Made by a program: the position numbers and the translations under genes. From Gammaproteobacteria bacterium (GTDB lineage Bacteria > Pseudomonadota > Gammaproteobacteria > JAJFKG01), in NCBI GenBank assembly GCA_021773335.1, contig JAJFKG010000028.1, positions 1 through 64,000 on the forward strand: DNA of 64,000 nt, given 5' to 3'. Under the pieces are notes generated by a model, which worked only from the letters and a program-made list of their open reading frames with translations, did not search any database and was not told where the DNA came from. Every line of letters starts with the position of its first letter. The first letter of the stretch is position 1. Positions 38,248 through 47,085 of the stretch are shown here, in pieces.

Positions 38248-39042
38248 TTATAAAATGACTAAGCTGGAGGCAAGGCCAAATAAAAATAAACTTAAAATTA
38301 ATTTTGGCCATCTGTCAGGTACGCGATTGTGTAAACGACTTGCTAATAACACGCCAGGGATAGAACCTGTGAGCAGGCAGGCTACTACTCCATAGTCCAC
38401 ATGCCCTAGAAACATATGCCCAAGGCTAGCCACAAAAATAATTGGCAAAGCCTGTGCGAGGTCAATACCAACGATATTGGCAAACGCATATCCCGGCAAT
38501 AATAGCAGCAAAATCACAATGCCGATTGAACCACTACCAACAGAGGTAGTTGTAATTAAAAAGCCAAGAAACATGCCCGCAATAAAGAGTAGCGGACGTC
38601 GATATCGTATGTAACCTGCATTTTTTAATTTTTTTAACTGCTTGGTTTTTTTAGGGTTGATAAAGGAGCCAACGAAAAAAATGGCTGCACAAATGAACAA
38701 AATAATACATAACGCACTTTCAATAAAAGAATCGAGTCTCCCGGCGTTATCATAAAAATAAAAAAGCACGAGACAGAGTACAGCCATGCTTAGACTGCCC
38801 AGGCAGAAATATTTTACAATCGACCAGTCTATATGGTAGCGATGGTGGTAGGCGCAGACACCAAAAGTTTTCGTCACAAAAGCATAGAGCAAGTCTGTCC
38901 CTACAGCAACGCTGGGAGGTAAGCCCATCAGAATGAGTAAGGGGGTCATGACGGCGCCACCACCAACACCCAGAAATCCAACCAGTCCACCCACGACTAA
39001 GCCAATTAAAATGAATGTGAAAATTAATTCGATACTGAACAT
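38248..39042 (-). CDS. TauE/SafE-family membrane permease
   Basis: A 264-aa inner-membrane protein with about eight hydrophobic segments. Two repeat signatures are visible: GFLGVGGGAVMTPLL near residue 23 and TTSVGSGSIGIVILLL near 165. Family members move sulfite, sulfate or organosulfonates. As first gene of an operon with cysH and cysI it probably imports sulfate or exports excess sulfite. The direction is not deducible. Confidence 0.85.
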   Translation of the reverse strand: MFSIELIFTFILIGLVVGGLVGFLGVGGGAVMTPLLILMGLPPSVAVGTDLLYAFVTKTFGVCAYHHRYHIDWSIVKYFCLGSLSMAVLCLVLFYFYDNAGRLDSFIESALCIILFICAAIFFVGSFINPKKTKQLKKLKNAGYIRYRRPLLFIAGMFLGFLITTTSVGSGSIGIVILLLLLPGYAFANIVGIDLAQALPIIFVASLGHMFLGHVDYGVVACLLTGSIPGVLLASRLHNRVPDRWPKLILSLFLFGLASSLVIL

Positions 39043-39181
39043 TGAGACCCACTGCCTGATTCTACTGTCTAGCTAACTTAGATACATTTTATTGGCTAAG
39101 GTTCACATTTTTTGTCATTTCTCCAAAAATGATACTAAGATACGCTAAAAAATAGGTTTTTATCGAGTGATTTAGATAATT

Positions 39182-39247
39182 TAGGCAGAACCAGTGTTTT
39201 ACATTATAATCTGAAATCGCCATTGTGCGCTTTAAGGAGAACATTTC
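39182..39247 (+). promoter_or_regulatory. Probable promoter and ribosome site of cysG-pnt
   Basis: A perfect TATAAT at 39205-39210 follows a weak -35 (taggca 39182-39187) with a 17-nt spacer. AAGGAGA at 39234-39240 lies 7 nt before ATG 39248. A weak -35 suggests activator help. Confidence 0.5.
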
Positions 39248-40669
39248 ATGTCTTGGTTACCGATTTCACTCAACCTACAAGCTTGGCCAATTTTGCTCAT
39301 TGGCGGCGGGCAGGTGGCTGAAAGAAAATTTAGGCTTTTACAGCAAATGGGAGCAAAAATCTCAATACTTGCACCTGATTTAACGCCATTGCTTAGGGAA
39401 GCCTTAGCGAATAATGCGTTTGAATATATTGCCGGCACTCACGAAAAATTGACTGGAATGGAAAAAAATTACAAGGTTTGGGTCAGTGCGACGAATAATT
39501 CACAAATTAATAGTGATGTTGCTAAACTTGCGAAGGTGGATGGTACCTTAGTCAATGTGGTTGATAATATTGACTTAAGCACATTTATATTTCCTGCTAT
39601 TGTGGACAGAAATCCAGTTTCTGTGGCCATTAGCACAAGTGGGCTAAGTCCAGTGCTGGCTTGTTTTATACGTGAAAAACTGGAAGTGATGTTACCTAAG
39701 TCATTGGGCAGGTTTGCCAATCAGCTTGCAAAAATCAGGAATCGGTTAAAACAATCAGGCTGTACGGGGCAGGTAAAGCGACGCGTACAAAAGCAATTGA
39801 TTAGTGATTATTTTACTGGCCATTCATCGCTATGCAACCTAGATGAAGCAGACATAGCAGCGATATCAAAACGCCAGACGGTAGCGCCCAAGCATGGAGA
39901 AGTTATCTTAGTCGGTGCTGGACCAGGCGACCCAGAATTGTTGACCATAAAGGCTATGCGTATTTTACAAAATTGTGATGTCATTCTCTTTGACAATTTG
40001 GTAAATCGGGAGATATTAGAGTATGCACGGCGTGATGCAGAAGTAATTTATGTGGGGAAAAAAGCAGGCGCGTGCTGCAATAAGCAGAGCCAAATCAATC
40101 AATTAATGCTCGACCATGCGCAACAAGGTAATCTTGTTGTACGCTTGAAAGGCGGTGACCCACATATTTTTGCTCGCGCTAATGAAGAAATTGAATTTCT
40201 TGCCGATAACGATATTAAGTACCAAATTATCCCAGGGATAAGTGCCGCATTTGGATGTGCCGCATCGATGAAAGTCTCTTTGACAGATCGTGAGTATGCA
40301 CATGGCTGCATGTTTATATCAGCACACCTCAGTAGCGACAGCAAGGATGATGTAGATTGGGAACAACTTGCCAAGTTGAAAACAACCTTGGTTTTTTATA
40401 TGGGCGTTAGCAAGATAAGCTATATCTGTAAACAATTACTAGCTAATGGTGTTGCCAGTGATACGCGAATGGCTATCGTGGAAAATGGTACTATGATGAA
40501 TGAGAAAGTCTATTATGGCACGCTGGATTACTTTTATAAAAATCCTCAGCTTGTTGTTAATGTCTGTAAGCCCGCATTGTTATTTGTTGGCAATGTACTA
40601 CAATTTTACGATAGAGGTAATGATGCAACAAGCACTACCAGCTTGCAGCCGAGTGAGTATTCGGTTTGA
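39248..40669 (+). CDS. cysG: Siroheme synthase CysG (dehydrogenase/ferrochelatase + uroporphyrinogen methyltransferase)
   Basis: A 473-aa fusion. Residues 1-210 are the precorrin-2 dehydrogenase/ferrochelatase part with the Rossmann motif LIGGGQVAERK near 17 and TNNSQIN. Residues 215-460 are the SUMT domain with VGAGPGDPELLT, VYVGKK and VRLKGGDPHIF. It makes the siroheme needed by CysI. It diverges from tauE-cysH-cysI and is followed by the pnt genes 12 nt on. Confidence 0.95.
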   Translation: MSWLPISLNLQAWPILLIGGGQVAERKFRLLQQMGAKISILAPDLTPLLREALANNAFEYIAGTHEKLTGMEKNYKVWVSATNNSQINSDVAKLAKVDGTLVNVVDNIDLSTFIFPAIVDRNPVSVAISTSGLSPVLACFIREKLEVMLPKSLGRFANQLAKIRNRLKQSGCTGQVKRRVQKQLISDYFTGHSSLCNLDEADIAAISKRQTVAPKHGEVILVGAGPGDPELLTIKAMRILQNCDVILFDNLVNREILEYARRDAEVIYVGKKAGACCNKQSQINQLMLDHAQQGNLVVRLKGGDPHIFARANEEIEFLADNDIKYQIIPGISAAFGCAASMKVSLTDREYAHGCMFISAHLSSDSKDDVDWEQLAKLKTTLVFYMGVSKISYICKQLLANGVASDTRMAIVENGTMMNEKVYYGTLDYFYKNPQLVVNVCKPALLFVGNVLQFYDRGNDATSTTSLQPSEYSV

Positions 40670-40681
40670 GTGGTGAAAAGC

Positions 40682-41797
40682 ATGAAAGTCTATATTCCAA
40701 AAGAAGATAGTTTATATGAGCCTAGAATCGCGATGGTGCCGCAAACAGTAGAAAAATTAAAGCAACTTAACGCAGATATTTACGTAGACAAGGGCTTAGG
40801 TAAGCATTTAGATATTAGCGATGACGCATTTACTAAAGCAGGTGCCATGGTTGTAGAGACAGCAAATGCATTAAAGCAATCTCCGGATATGGTGTTGCGA
40901 GTTATGGCCTATGAAGACAATGTGCTTGCGAACTTGAAACCAAAGGCTATTCATATTAGTTTTCTAAATCCCTATAAGCATCCGCAGATTGTCGCAACAA
41001 TGCAACAGCGACATATTAGTGCCTTTAGTATGGAGCTTATCCCGCGCATATCTAGAGCACAAGCCGCTGATGCTCTCACTTCGCAATCAAATTTGGCTGG
41101 TTATTATGCGGTTATTCTAGCTGCACAACGCCTCAATAAAGTCTTCCCGATGATGTCAACTGCGGCTGGAACGATTGCGCCGGCTAATGTGTTTGTGATT
41201 GGTGTGGGGGTAGCTGGATTGCAAGCAATAGCGACGGCTAAACGTTTAGGCGCTCGTGTTTTTGCTTTCGATACACGGCCAGAAGTAGAAGAGCAAGTCA
41301 AATCCCTGGGTGCCAGGTTTGTTAAAGCTTCGCTGGGTAAAGTGGCTGCTAATGCAGAGGGTTATGCAGAGGCGCTGACAGATGAACAAATTGCTTTACA
41401 GCGACAAGCCATGTTGAAAGCATGCAATCAAGCAGATGTGATCATCACAACGGCACTAGTGCTCGGTAAAAAGGCGCCATTAATTATTACAGATGACATG
41501 CTGAAAACAATACGGCCGGGCAGTTTGATCATCGACCTGGCAGCGGAGGCGGGGGGCAATGTTGAAGGCGTCAAAATTGAAGAAGAAGTAGTTAAGTATG
41601 GGGTGAGAATCTTGGGCTTAACGAGAACCGCAGGTTGTGTGGCTAAGGACGCAAGCGAACTGTATGCTAATAATCTCTATCATTTGATTAGCCTGGTTTG
41701 TGACAATGATCTCAAGCAATTTACGATTGATCATTCGAATGAAATTATCTCGCGTACCCTACTGACACATGCCGGCCAACGATTTAATAATGGTTGA
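40682..41797 (+). CDS. pntAA: NAD(P) transhydrogenase subunit alpha part 1 (PntAA)
   Basis: A 371-aa NAD(H)-binding domain I. It resembles alanine dehydrogenase, with QSNLAGYYAV, the Rossmann motif VIGVGVAGLQAIATAKRLGA and DLAAEAGGNVE. ATG 40682 is chosen; GTG codons directly after the cysG stop are possible. With PntAB and PntB it uses the proton gradient to reduce NADP+ by NADH. This three-gene split form occurs in many bacteria, unlike the two-gene E. coli form. Confidence 0.94.
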   Translation: MKVYIPKEDSLYEPRIAMVPQTVEKLKQLNADIYVDKGLGKHLDISDDAFTKAGAMVVETANALKQSPDMVLRVMAYEDNVLANLKPKAIHISFLNPYKHPQIVATMQQRHISAFSMELIPRISRAQAADALTSQSNLAGYYAVILAAQRLNKVFPMMSTAAGTIAPANVFVIGVGVAGLQAIATAKRLGARVFAFDTRPEVEEQVKSLGARFVKASLGKVAANAEGYAEALTDEQIALQRQAMLKACNQADVIITTALVLGKKAPLIITDDMLKTIRPGSLIIDLAAEAGGNVEGVKIEEEVVKYGVRILGLTRTAGCVAKDASELYANNLYHLISLVCDNDLKQFTIDHSNEIISRTLLTHAGQRFNNG

Positions 41798-41804
41798 GTG
41801 AAAA

Positions 41805-42128
41805 ATGACTATCGATGGTATATTAATTCTCTTTTTATTTATTTTTGTTATTACTTTGATGCTGGGTTTTGAATTGATAACGAAGATCCCTTCGCGACTG
41901 CATACCCCACTCATGTCTGGCACTAATGCTATTTCAGGTATTACGCTGGTTGGCGCAATAGTTGCTACGCAACTATTTGGTGAAAGCTATCCCTGGATTA
42001 ACTACTTAGGTAGCATTGCGGTGATGCTAGCCACTATCAATGTTTTTGGTGGTTACCTAGTGACAGACCGTATTCTGCGTATGTTTAATACGCAGAATGA
42101 TAAAAAGAAAATATCGGAGGAACCTTGA
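41805..42128 (+). CDS. pntAB: NAD(P) transhydrogenase subunit alpha part 2 (PntAB)
   Basis: A 107-aa membrane protein with three to four hydrophobic segments. Conserved residues include GFELITKIPSRLHTPLMSGTNAISGI and FGGYLVTDRILRMF near the end. It forms the small membrane part of domain II. It lies 7 nt after pntAA and overlaps pntB by 4 nt (TTGA). Confidence 0.94.
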   Translation: MTIDGILILFLFIFVITLMLGFELITKIPSRLHTPLMSGTNAISGITLVGAIVATQLFGESYPWINYLGSIAVMLATINVFGGYLVTDRILRMFNTQNDKKKISEEP

Positions 42129-43501
42129 GTCATTCGATACATATTTTCTACATATTAAGTGCATTGCTGTTTGTAATTGGTATCAAGCTAATGAGCAAAC
42201 AGGCTTATGCCCGTTTGGGGAATGGACTTTCAGCGTTAGGAATGCTAACGGCTGCTCTCACCACACTGATTACCTTTGGTGCTTTTTCAAATCTTTGGAT
42301 CATTGCAGCGATCATCGCTGGAGGCATTATTGGTAGCTGTTGGGCACACTTAGTTAAAATGACTGCCATGCCAGAAACTGTCGCATTGCTCAATGGTTTT
42401 GGTGGCCTGGCGAGTTTGATTGTCGGCAGTTTAGTGTTTTTTGGCGCGATACAGTTATTTGATTTTCGTTTTTTCGTGTTAGGGTTAACCTTAATTATCG
42501 GTGGGTTAACATTTAGTGGTAGCTTGATTGCCTTTGCAAAATTATCAGGGTTGTTGCCAGGTAGAGCTATGGGGTTTGCCCGCCATGCACCTATTAATAT
42601 TGTATTATTGTCACTGATTATAACCTTATATGCGGCCTTACCTTTTGTTAGTTTTTCTACTTTTTTGTTTTTATCGGTGATGGTATTGACGCTAGCACTT
42701 GGTATTACAGCTGTATTGCCAATAGGTGGCGCTGATATGCCGATTGTTATTGCACTATTGAATAGTAGCTCTGGCTTAGCAGCATCTTTCGCAGGATTTG
42801 TATTAATGAATGATATGTTAATCGTAGGAGGAGCTCTTGTTGGTGCTAGCGGCTTGGTGTTGACCGTTATTATGTGTAAGGCGATGAATCGATCACTGCT
42901 TAACGTCATTGTTGGATCCACTTCAGGTAAGCAAATGGGTAAGCAAACGCAAAAAACATTAAAGAAAAATTTTACGCCGAAAGAAACCTCAGCAATAGAC
43001 GCTTTTTATGCTTTGGAAGCAGCACGAAGCGTTGTATTTGTGCCGGGTTATGGTCTGGCGGTAGCACAAGCACAACATGTAATTGCGGAATTAGCTGAGT
43101 TGCTCGAAGCAAATGGTACCGAGGTATTTTTCGCGATACATCCTGTCGCAGGTAGAATGCCGGGCCACATGAATGTGTTATTAGCAGAAGCGGGTATTGC
43201 CTACGAAAAATTTATTGAACCCAATGTTGCTAATCCACAACTCAGTATAACGGATGTGTGTGTTGTCGTTGGGGCAAATGACGTGGTTAATCCTGCTGCA
43301 AGGGAGAGAAAAGATACCCCCATCTATGGCATGCCCATTATTGACGCTGATAAAGCACGTTCAATCATTATTATCAAACGTAGTTTAGCACCAGGTTTTT
43401 CTGGAGTAGATAATGAACTCTACTATATGCCTCACGTGAATTTTTTATTTGACGATGCCAAGGCAGCTATTATTAAGATAAATCAAGAATTCAATAGCTA
43501 A
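42125..43501 (+). CDS. pntB: NAD(P) transhydrogenase subunit beta (PntB)
   Basis: A 458-aa subunit. Residues 1-260 hold about nine membrane helices forming the proton channel with PntAB; residues ~285-458 form the NADP(H) domain III with VPGYGLAVAQAQH, HPVAGRMPGHMNVLLAEA and GANDVVNPAAR. The start is TTG 42125, supported by GGAGG at 42116-42120; the first ATG is far inside the first helix. It supplies NADPH, the electron donor for CysJ. Confidence 0.95.
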   Translation: MSHSIHIFYILSALLFVIGIKLMSKQAYARLGNGLSALGMLTAALTTLITFGAFSNLWIIAAIIAGGIIGSCWAHLVKMTAMPETVALLNGFGGLASLIVGSLVFFGAIQLFDFRFFVLGLTLIIGGLTFSGSLIAFAKLSGLLPGRAMGFARHAPINIVLLSLIITLYAALPFVSFSTFLFLSVMVLTLALGITAVLPIGGADMPIVIALLNSSSGLAASFAGFVLMNDMLIVGGALVGASGLVLTVIMCKAMNRSLLNVIVGSTSGKQMGKQTQKTLKKNFTPKETSAIDAFYALEAARSVVFVPGYGLAVAQAQHVIAELAELLEANGTEVFFAIHPVAGRMPGHMNVLLAEAGIAYEKFIEPNVANPQLSITDVCVVVGANDVVNPAARERKDTPIYGMPIIDADKARSIIIIKRSLAPGFSGVDNELYYMPHVNFLFDDAKAAIIKINQEFNS

Positions 43502-43700
43502 AATAGCCTGTAAACCTTATGTAAAAACATAACCATATGACAAGCATGGGCCTACTGTGCTTTTCTCGCGTTATTTTACCATTTAATACTCATTTTTAGT
43601 GAACTATTCAGAAACTTCTCAGACTAACTCTATAGGGTTAAGCAGGGGTTAAACCTTTGTTAGGTTTGATTATAAAGCAGGTAGAGAGTCGCCAATTATT

Positions 43701-45620
43701 ATGAGCAATAAGAAATTTGTGGATGAAACTAACAGTCCATTTAGCAGCGCCCAAGCAACATTATTAAATCAATTGTTGGCAAGTTTGAATGAAACCCAGC
43801 GCGCGTGGTTAAGTGGTTATTTGACGGCATATTGGGCTAATCGACCCGCGCCAAAAGAGCAAGATGCTGGATTGGGCACTGCAGCGTTAACCGCAGCGAT
43901 TTCTGAAGCAAGCGAAATAGACATAGGAGAGGAGCAGTCGCCTGCTGTTGCTGACACGACAATCAGCATGAGTCAGGCTGGCGGTGATTTCCCTATTACT
44001 ATTCTTTATGGCACTGAAACTGAAAATGCGCATAAGCTATCTAATTGTTTGGGTGAAAAGTTACAAGAAGCGGGTTGGCAAATTAATATTGTTGATATGA
44101 ATGACTATAGGCCACAAAAACTCAAAAAAGAACGGTGTCTTTTAATTATTACATCGACTCACGGTGATGGTGATCCGCCTGAACCGGCTAAACATTTCGT
44201 TGAGTTTCTGCAAAGCAAACGTGCGCCTAGCTTAAGTGGTATCCGCTACTCGGTGTTGGCGTTGGGTGATTCGACTTATGAGTATTTTTGCCAATGCGGC
44301 GTCAACATTGATAAGCGCATGCAGGAGCTGGACGGTGAATGTATATTCCCGCGTCAAGAGTGTGATGTTGAGTATGAAGAGGATGCGAGCAATTGGATGA
44401 CATCGGTTTGCGATGCCTTGCAAGCCATTCGTTCAGGGCAAACAAGCAAGGCTGCTGCAGCTACTGATGTGATTACAGCACAGGATAAAGACGCGGCTTA
44501 CTCAAAAGAGCACCCTTATTTGGCAGAGATATTAGAGTTTATCAACCTAAATGATATTGGCAGTAGCAAAGATACTTATCATATTGAATTATCTCTAGAG
44601 GATTCAAAGCTTGAATACACGCCGGGTGATTCGGTAGGCATTTACCCGCAAAACGATCATGATGAGGTGGACGCTTTAATTAAGGCGTTAAACTTAGCGA
44701 CTGATGCAGTGGTGCCTGGGGTCAACAAACAAGAAAAAACATTGCGTGAGGCATTGATCTATGACTACGAAATTAGTCGCATTACTCGTCAAGTGATAAA
44801 AAACTACGCCGACATTACGCACAATGGACTTGCTGAATTAGTTGGAGCTAAAGATAAAAGTGTATTACGTGATTATATGCACGGGCGTACGATACTAGAT
44901 ATGGTCATGGAACACCCTGCTAAGAATCTTAGTGCATCGGAGTTTGTGAGTATACTTCGGCATATACCACCACGGTTTTATTCAATTGCATCTAGTCTAC
45001 ATGCGCGTCCTGAAGAAGTTCATATCGTGATAACCGTCTCTAAGTTCAAAGGCTTGCAAAATGAAAAGCTTGGTGTCTTCTCTCACCAAACACATCATCA
45101 TTTACAAGTTGGTGATAAGCTCCCATTGTTTATGCATGAGAACCCAGCATTTGCTTTACCGGAGGACAGTAACACACCTATTATCATGATTGGTGCTGGC
45201 ACAGGTATTGCCCCTTACCGTAGTTTTTTAGAAGAGCGCGAAGAGAAGGGGGATGGTGGACCGACATGGTTGTTCATGGGTGATCGTAATTTTAGGACCG
45301 ATTTTATGTATCAACTTGAGCTACAGAAATTTCTTGAAGACGGTGTTTTGACTCGTATTGATCTAGCATTTTCAAGAGATCAGACACAAAAAATTTATGT
45401 GCAAGACCGTATTGAAGAACGCGGCAAAGAACTGTTTAAATGGCTGCATGAAGATGGTGCATACGTCTACGTGTGTGGTGAGGCTTTTCATATGGCGCCA
45501 GCGGTCCACCAGGCGCTCATGCATGTGATTGAAGTCCAATCGGGATGCACCGAAGGCCAAGCGCAGCGTTATCTGGAAAATCTAATACACGATAAGCGCT
45601 ATTTAAGAGATGTCTACTAG
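43701..45620 (+). CDS. cysJ: Sulfite reductase flavoprotein alpha-component
   Basis: A 639-aa NADPH-sulfite reductase flavoprotein. The FMN flavodoxin domain begins near residue 95 (ILYGTETENAHKL), the FAD domain has RFYSIASS near 425, the NADPH domain has GAGTGIAPYRSF near 497, and the C-terminus ends DKRYLRDVY as usual. It has its own 199-bp upstream gap and is separated from pntB. It completes the CysJI enzyme with cysI, which lies 6 kb away on the other strand. Confidence 0.96.
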   Translation: MSNKKFVDETNSPFSSAQATLLNQLLASLNETQRAWLSGYLTAYWANRPAPKEQDAGLGTAALTAAISEASEIDIGEEQSPAVADTTISMSQAGGDFPITILYGTETENAHKLSNCLGEKLQEAGWQINIVDMNDYRPQKLKKERCLLIITSTHGDGDPPEPAKHFVEFLQSKRAPSLSGIRYSVLALGDSTYEYFCQCGVNIDKRMQELDGECIFPRQECDVEYEEDASNWMTSVCDALQAIRSGQTSKAAAATDVITAQDKDAAYSKEHPYLAEILEFINLNDIGSSKDTYHIELSLEDSKLEYTPGDSVGIYPQNDHDEVDALIKALNLATDAVVPGVNKQEKTLREALIYDYEISRITRQVIKNYADITHNGLAELVGAKDKSVLRDYMHGRTILDMVMEHPAKNLSASEFVSILRHIPPRFYSIASSLHARPEEVHIVITVSKFKGLQNEKLGVFSHQTHHHLQVGDKLPLFMHENPAFALPEDSNTPIIMIGAGTGIAPYRSFLEEREEKGDGGPTWLFMGDRNFRTDFMYQLELQKFLEDGVLTRIDLAFSRDQTQKIYVQDRIEERGKELFKWLHEDGAYVYVCGEAFHMAPAVHQALMHVIEVQSGCTEGQAQRYLENLIHDKRYLRDVY

Positions 45621-45921
45621 GGAGCCTGTGATAGCGTTATTGTCAGTCCATTCACTGCTTGTGAATAGTTAACTTCATGAAAAATAAGTAAATTTTTTCT
45701 GTCCGCGAGAGTTGTCAGTTAAGCATATTCCTCCCTGATCTTAAGGTTGCTTTAAGGTTCACCGCGTATAATCGTGTGCATGAAAAAGGCATTGGCGTGT
45801 CTGTTGAAATGCATAGTTGCATTCTTGGCCGTCTAAGCTTTGCATAATGCCAGTGAGTTAGCGATAAGCAGCTGATTATTATGTTAAGATTTTCAATTAG
45901 TTAACAGAGGGCAAACAAGCA
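45621..45921. other. Upstream region of icmP, between cysJ and the icmP operon
   Basis: About 300 bp without a gene. It contains the PmrA-type box and -10 listed separately. This is also the right-hand boundary of the sulfur/NADPH island. No tRNA, direct repeat or integrase remnant is seen here. Confidence 0.55.
45740..45772 (+). promoter_or_regulatory. PmrA-type box and -10 of the icmP operon
   Basis: cttaaggttgctttaa at 45740-45755 fits cTTAA-N2-TT-N2-cTTAA with one change (second c is t). A perfect TATAAT is at 45767-45772, again 11 nt after the box. The icmP start is 150 nt further on, leaving a long leader. Confidence 0.8.
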
Positions 45922-47052
45922 ATGGCTGCACAACCACAGCAAGGCGGTAATGGTAGCGACAATTCTCTCGGTTTCCTGTGGGGGATCGTGGGCTTATTTG
46001 TCCTCGGCTTTATCGTTTGGTATTTCTTCCAAGCACAAATCATCGCGGGATTTTTCTATCTTAAGCTCGCCGAGTTATCGGTGATTAATTTGTTTACCAA
46101 TAATGTTGATGGCTTGCGTCAATGGATTCATGGTGCTTTAGCGACGCCTGGTGATGTCCCTTTTAGCGATGTGGCAAATGTTGCAACTGCCGTAGGTAGC
46201 TACATACGTATACCTTTAGCCGTGTTGTTAGTTGTATTTGCGGTTTTGATTTACCGTAGTGATGTAGCATTGCGTTTCCGCAAATCATATGACATGCAAA
46301 AACTTCTCGAAGCGGAAAAAGATAATTGGCCGCAGATTACACCTGTTACGGAATTAGATTTGATTCATGAAGATATTGATAGTGGCAAATGGGCTATGGC
46401 GATGGAACCACTGCAGTTTGCTAGAAAACATGACTTGATTGACTTGCAACAGCCCGAACAGGCTGAAGTTGACGTTAGTATTATGTCGAAAATACATCCC
46501 AAAATTATCTTACGTCGCAGTAAAGCGAATCGTATTTTTGCCGCGCAGCTTGGGCGTCCATGGGGTGGGGTAGAGCGACTTAAAATTCATGAACAAGCCT
46601 TGTTTGCGATTTTTGCTTCACGTATTAATCGTGACCGTGCTACCGCCCATGATTTATTGAGACAAATTGGTGCGTCAACGAGACATGGCAAGTTAAATTT
46701 TGCCGGTACTGAGCAACTGTTAAATAAGCACAAAGATAGTAAGTTAGTCAAAGAAGTTATTAAGTGTCATGCTTATGTGACGACTGTACTTGCTTCTATG
46801 CTGGAAGAAGCACGTAAAGATGGTGTGATAGCTTCAGCAGATTTTTTGTGGGTAAAGCCCGTTGATCGACGTCTTTGGTATGTGCTCAATTGTGTCGGGC
46901 GACAAACAGCTTATCCTGAGTGTGCTGGACCTTTTGCACACTGGTTAGCAGAGAAATTATTGGGTAAGCGTATCAAGGTGCCGATGGTAGAGGAAGCAAC
47001 TAAAGGCTTTGATGTTGCTTTGCAAGACATTTTGTATACGGAAGAAGTGTAG
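45922..47052 (+). CDS. icmP: Dot/Icm coupling-complex protein DotM/IcmP
   Basis: A 376-aa protein with two N-terminal membrane segments (residues ~17-38 and 95-112) and a cytosolic domain that in Legionella reads acidic Glu-rich effector signals. Typical stretches are RPWGGVERLKIHEQALFAIFASR and DFLWVKPVDRRLWYVLNCVGRQTAYPECAGPFAHW. GAGGGC lies upstream of ATG 45922. It precedes icmO as in Legionella. Confidence 0.96.
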   Translation: MAAQPQQGGNGSDNSLGFLWGIVGLFVLGFIVWYFFQAQIIAGFFYLKLAELSVINLFTNNVDGLRQWIHGALATPGDVPFSDVANVATAVGSYIRIPLAVLLVVFAVLIYRSDVALRFRKSYDMQKLLEAEKDNWPQITPVTELDLIHEDIDSGKWAMAMEPLQFARKHDLIDLQQPEQAEVDVSIMSKIHPKIILRRSKANRIFAAQLGRPWGGVERLKIHEQALFAIFASRINRDRATAHDLLRQIGASTRHGKLNFAGTEQLLNKHKDSKLVKEVIKCHAYVTTVLASMLEEARKDGVIASADFLWVKPVDRRLWYVLNCVGRQTAYPECAGPFAHWLAEKLLGKRIKVPMVEEATKGFDVALQDILYTEEV

Positions 47053-47085
47053 TAGTAAATAGTGAAGAAGCGATAGGTTAGATTA

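Noticed and set aside
42205..42921. 238-aa minus-strand open frame opposite pntB
   Set aside because: Antisense to the membrane-helix part of PntB, whose sequence motifs are clear.
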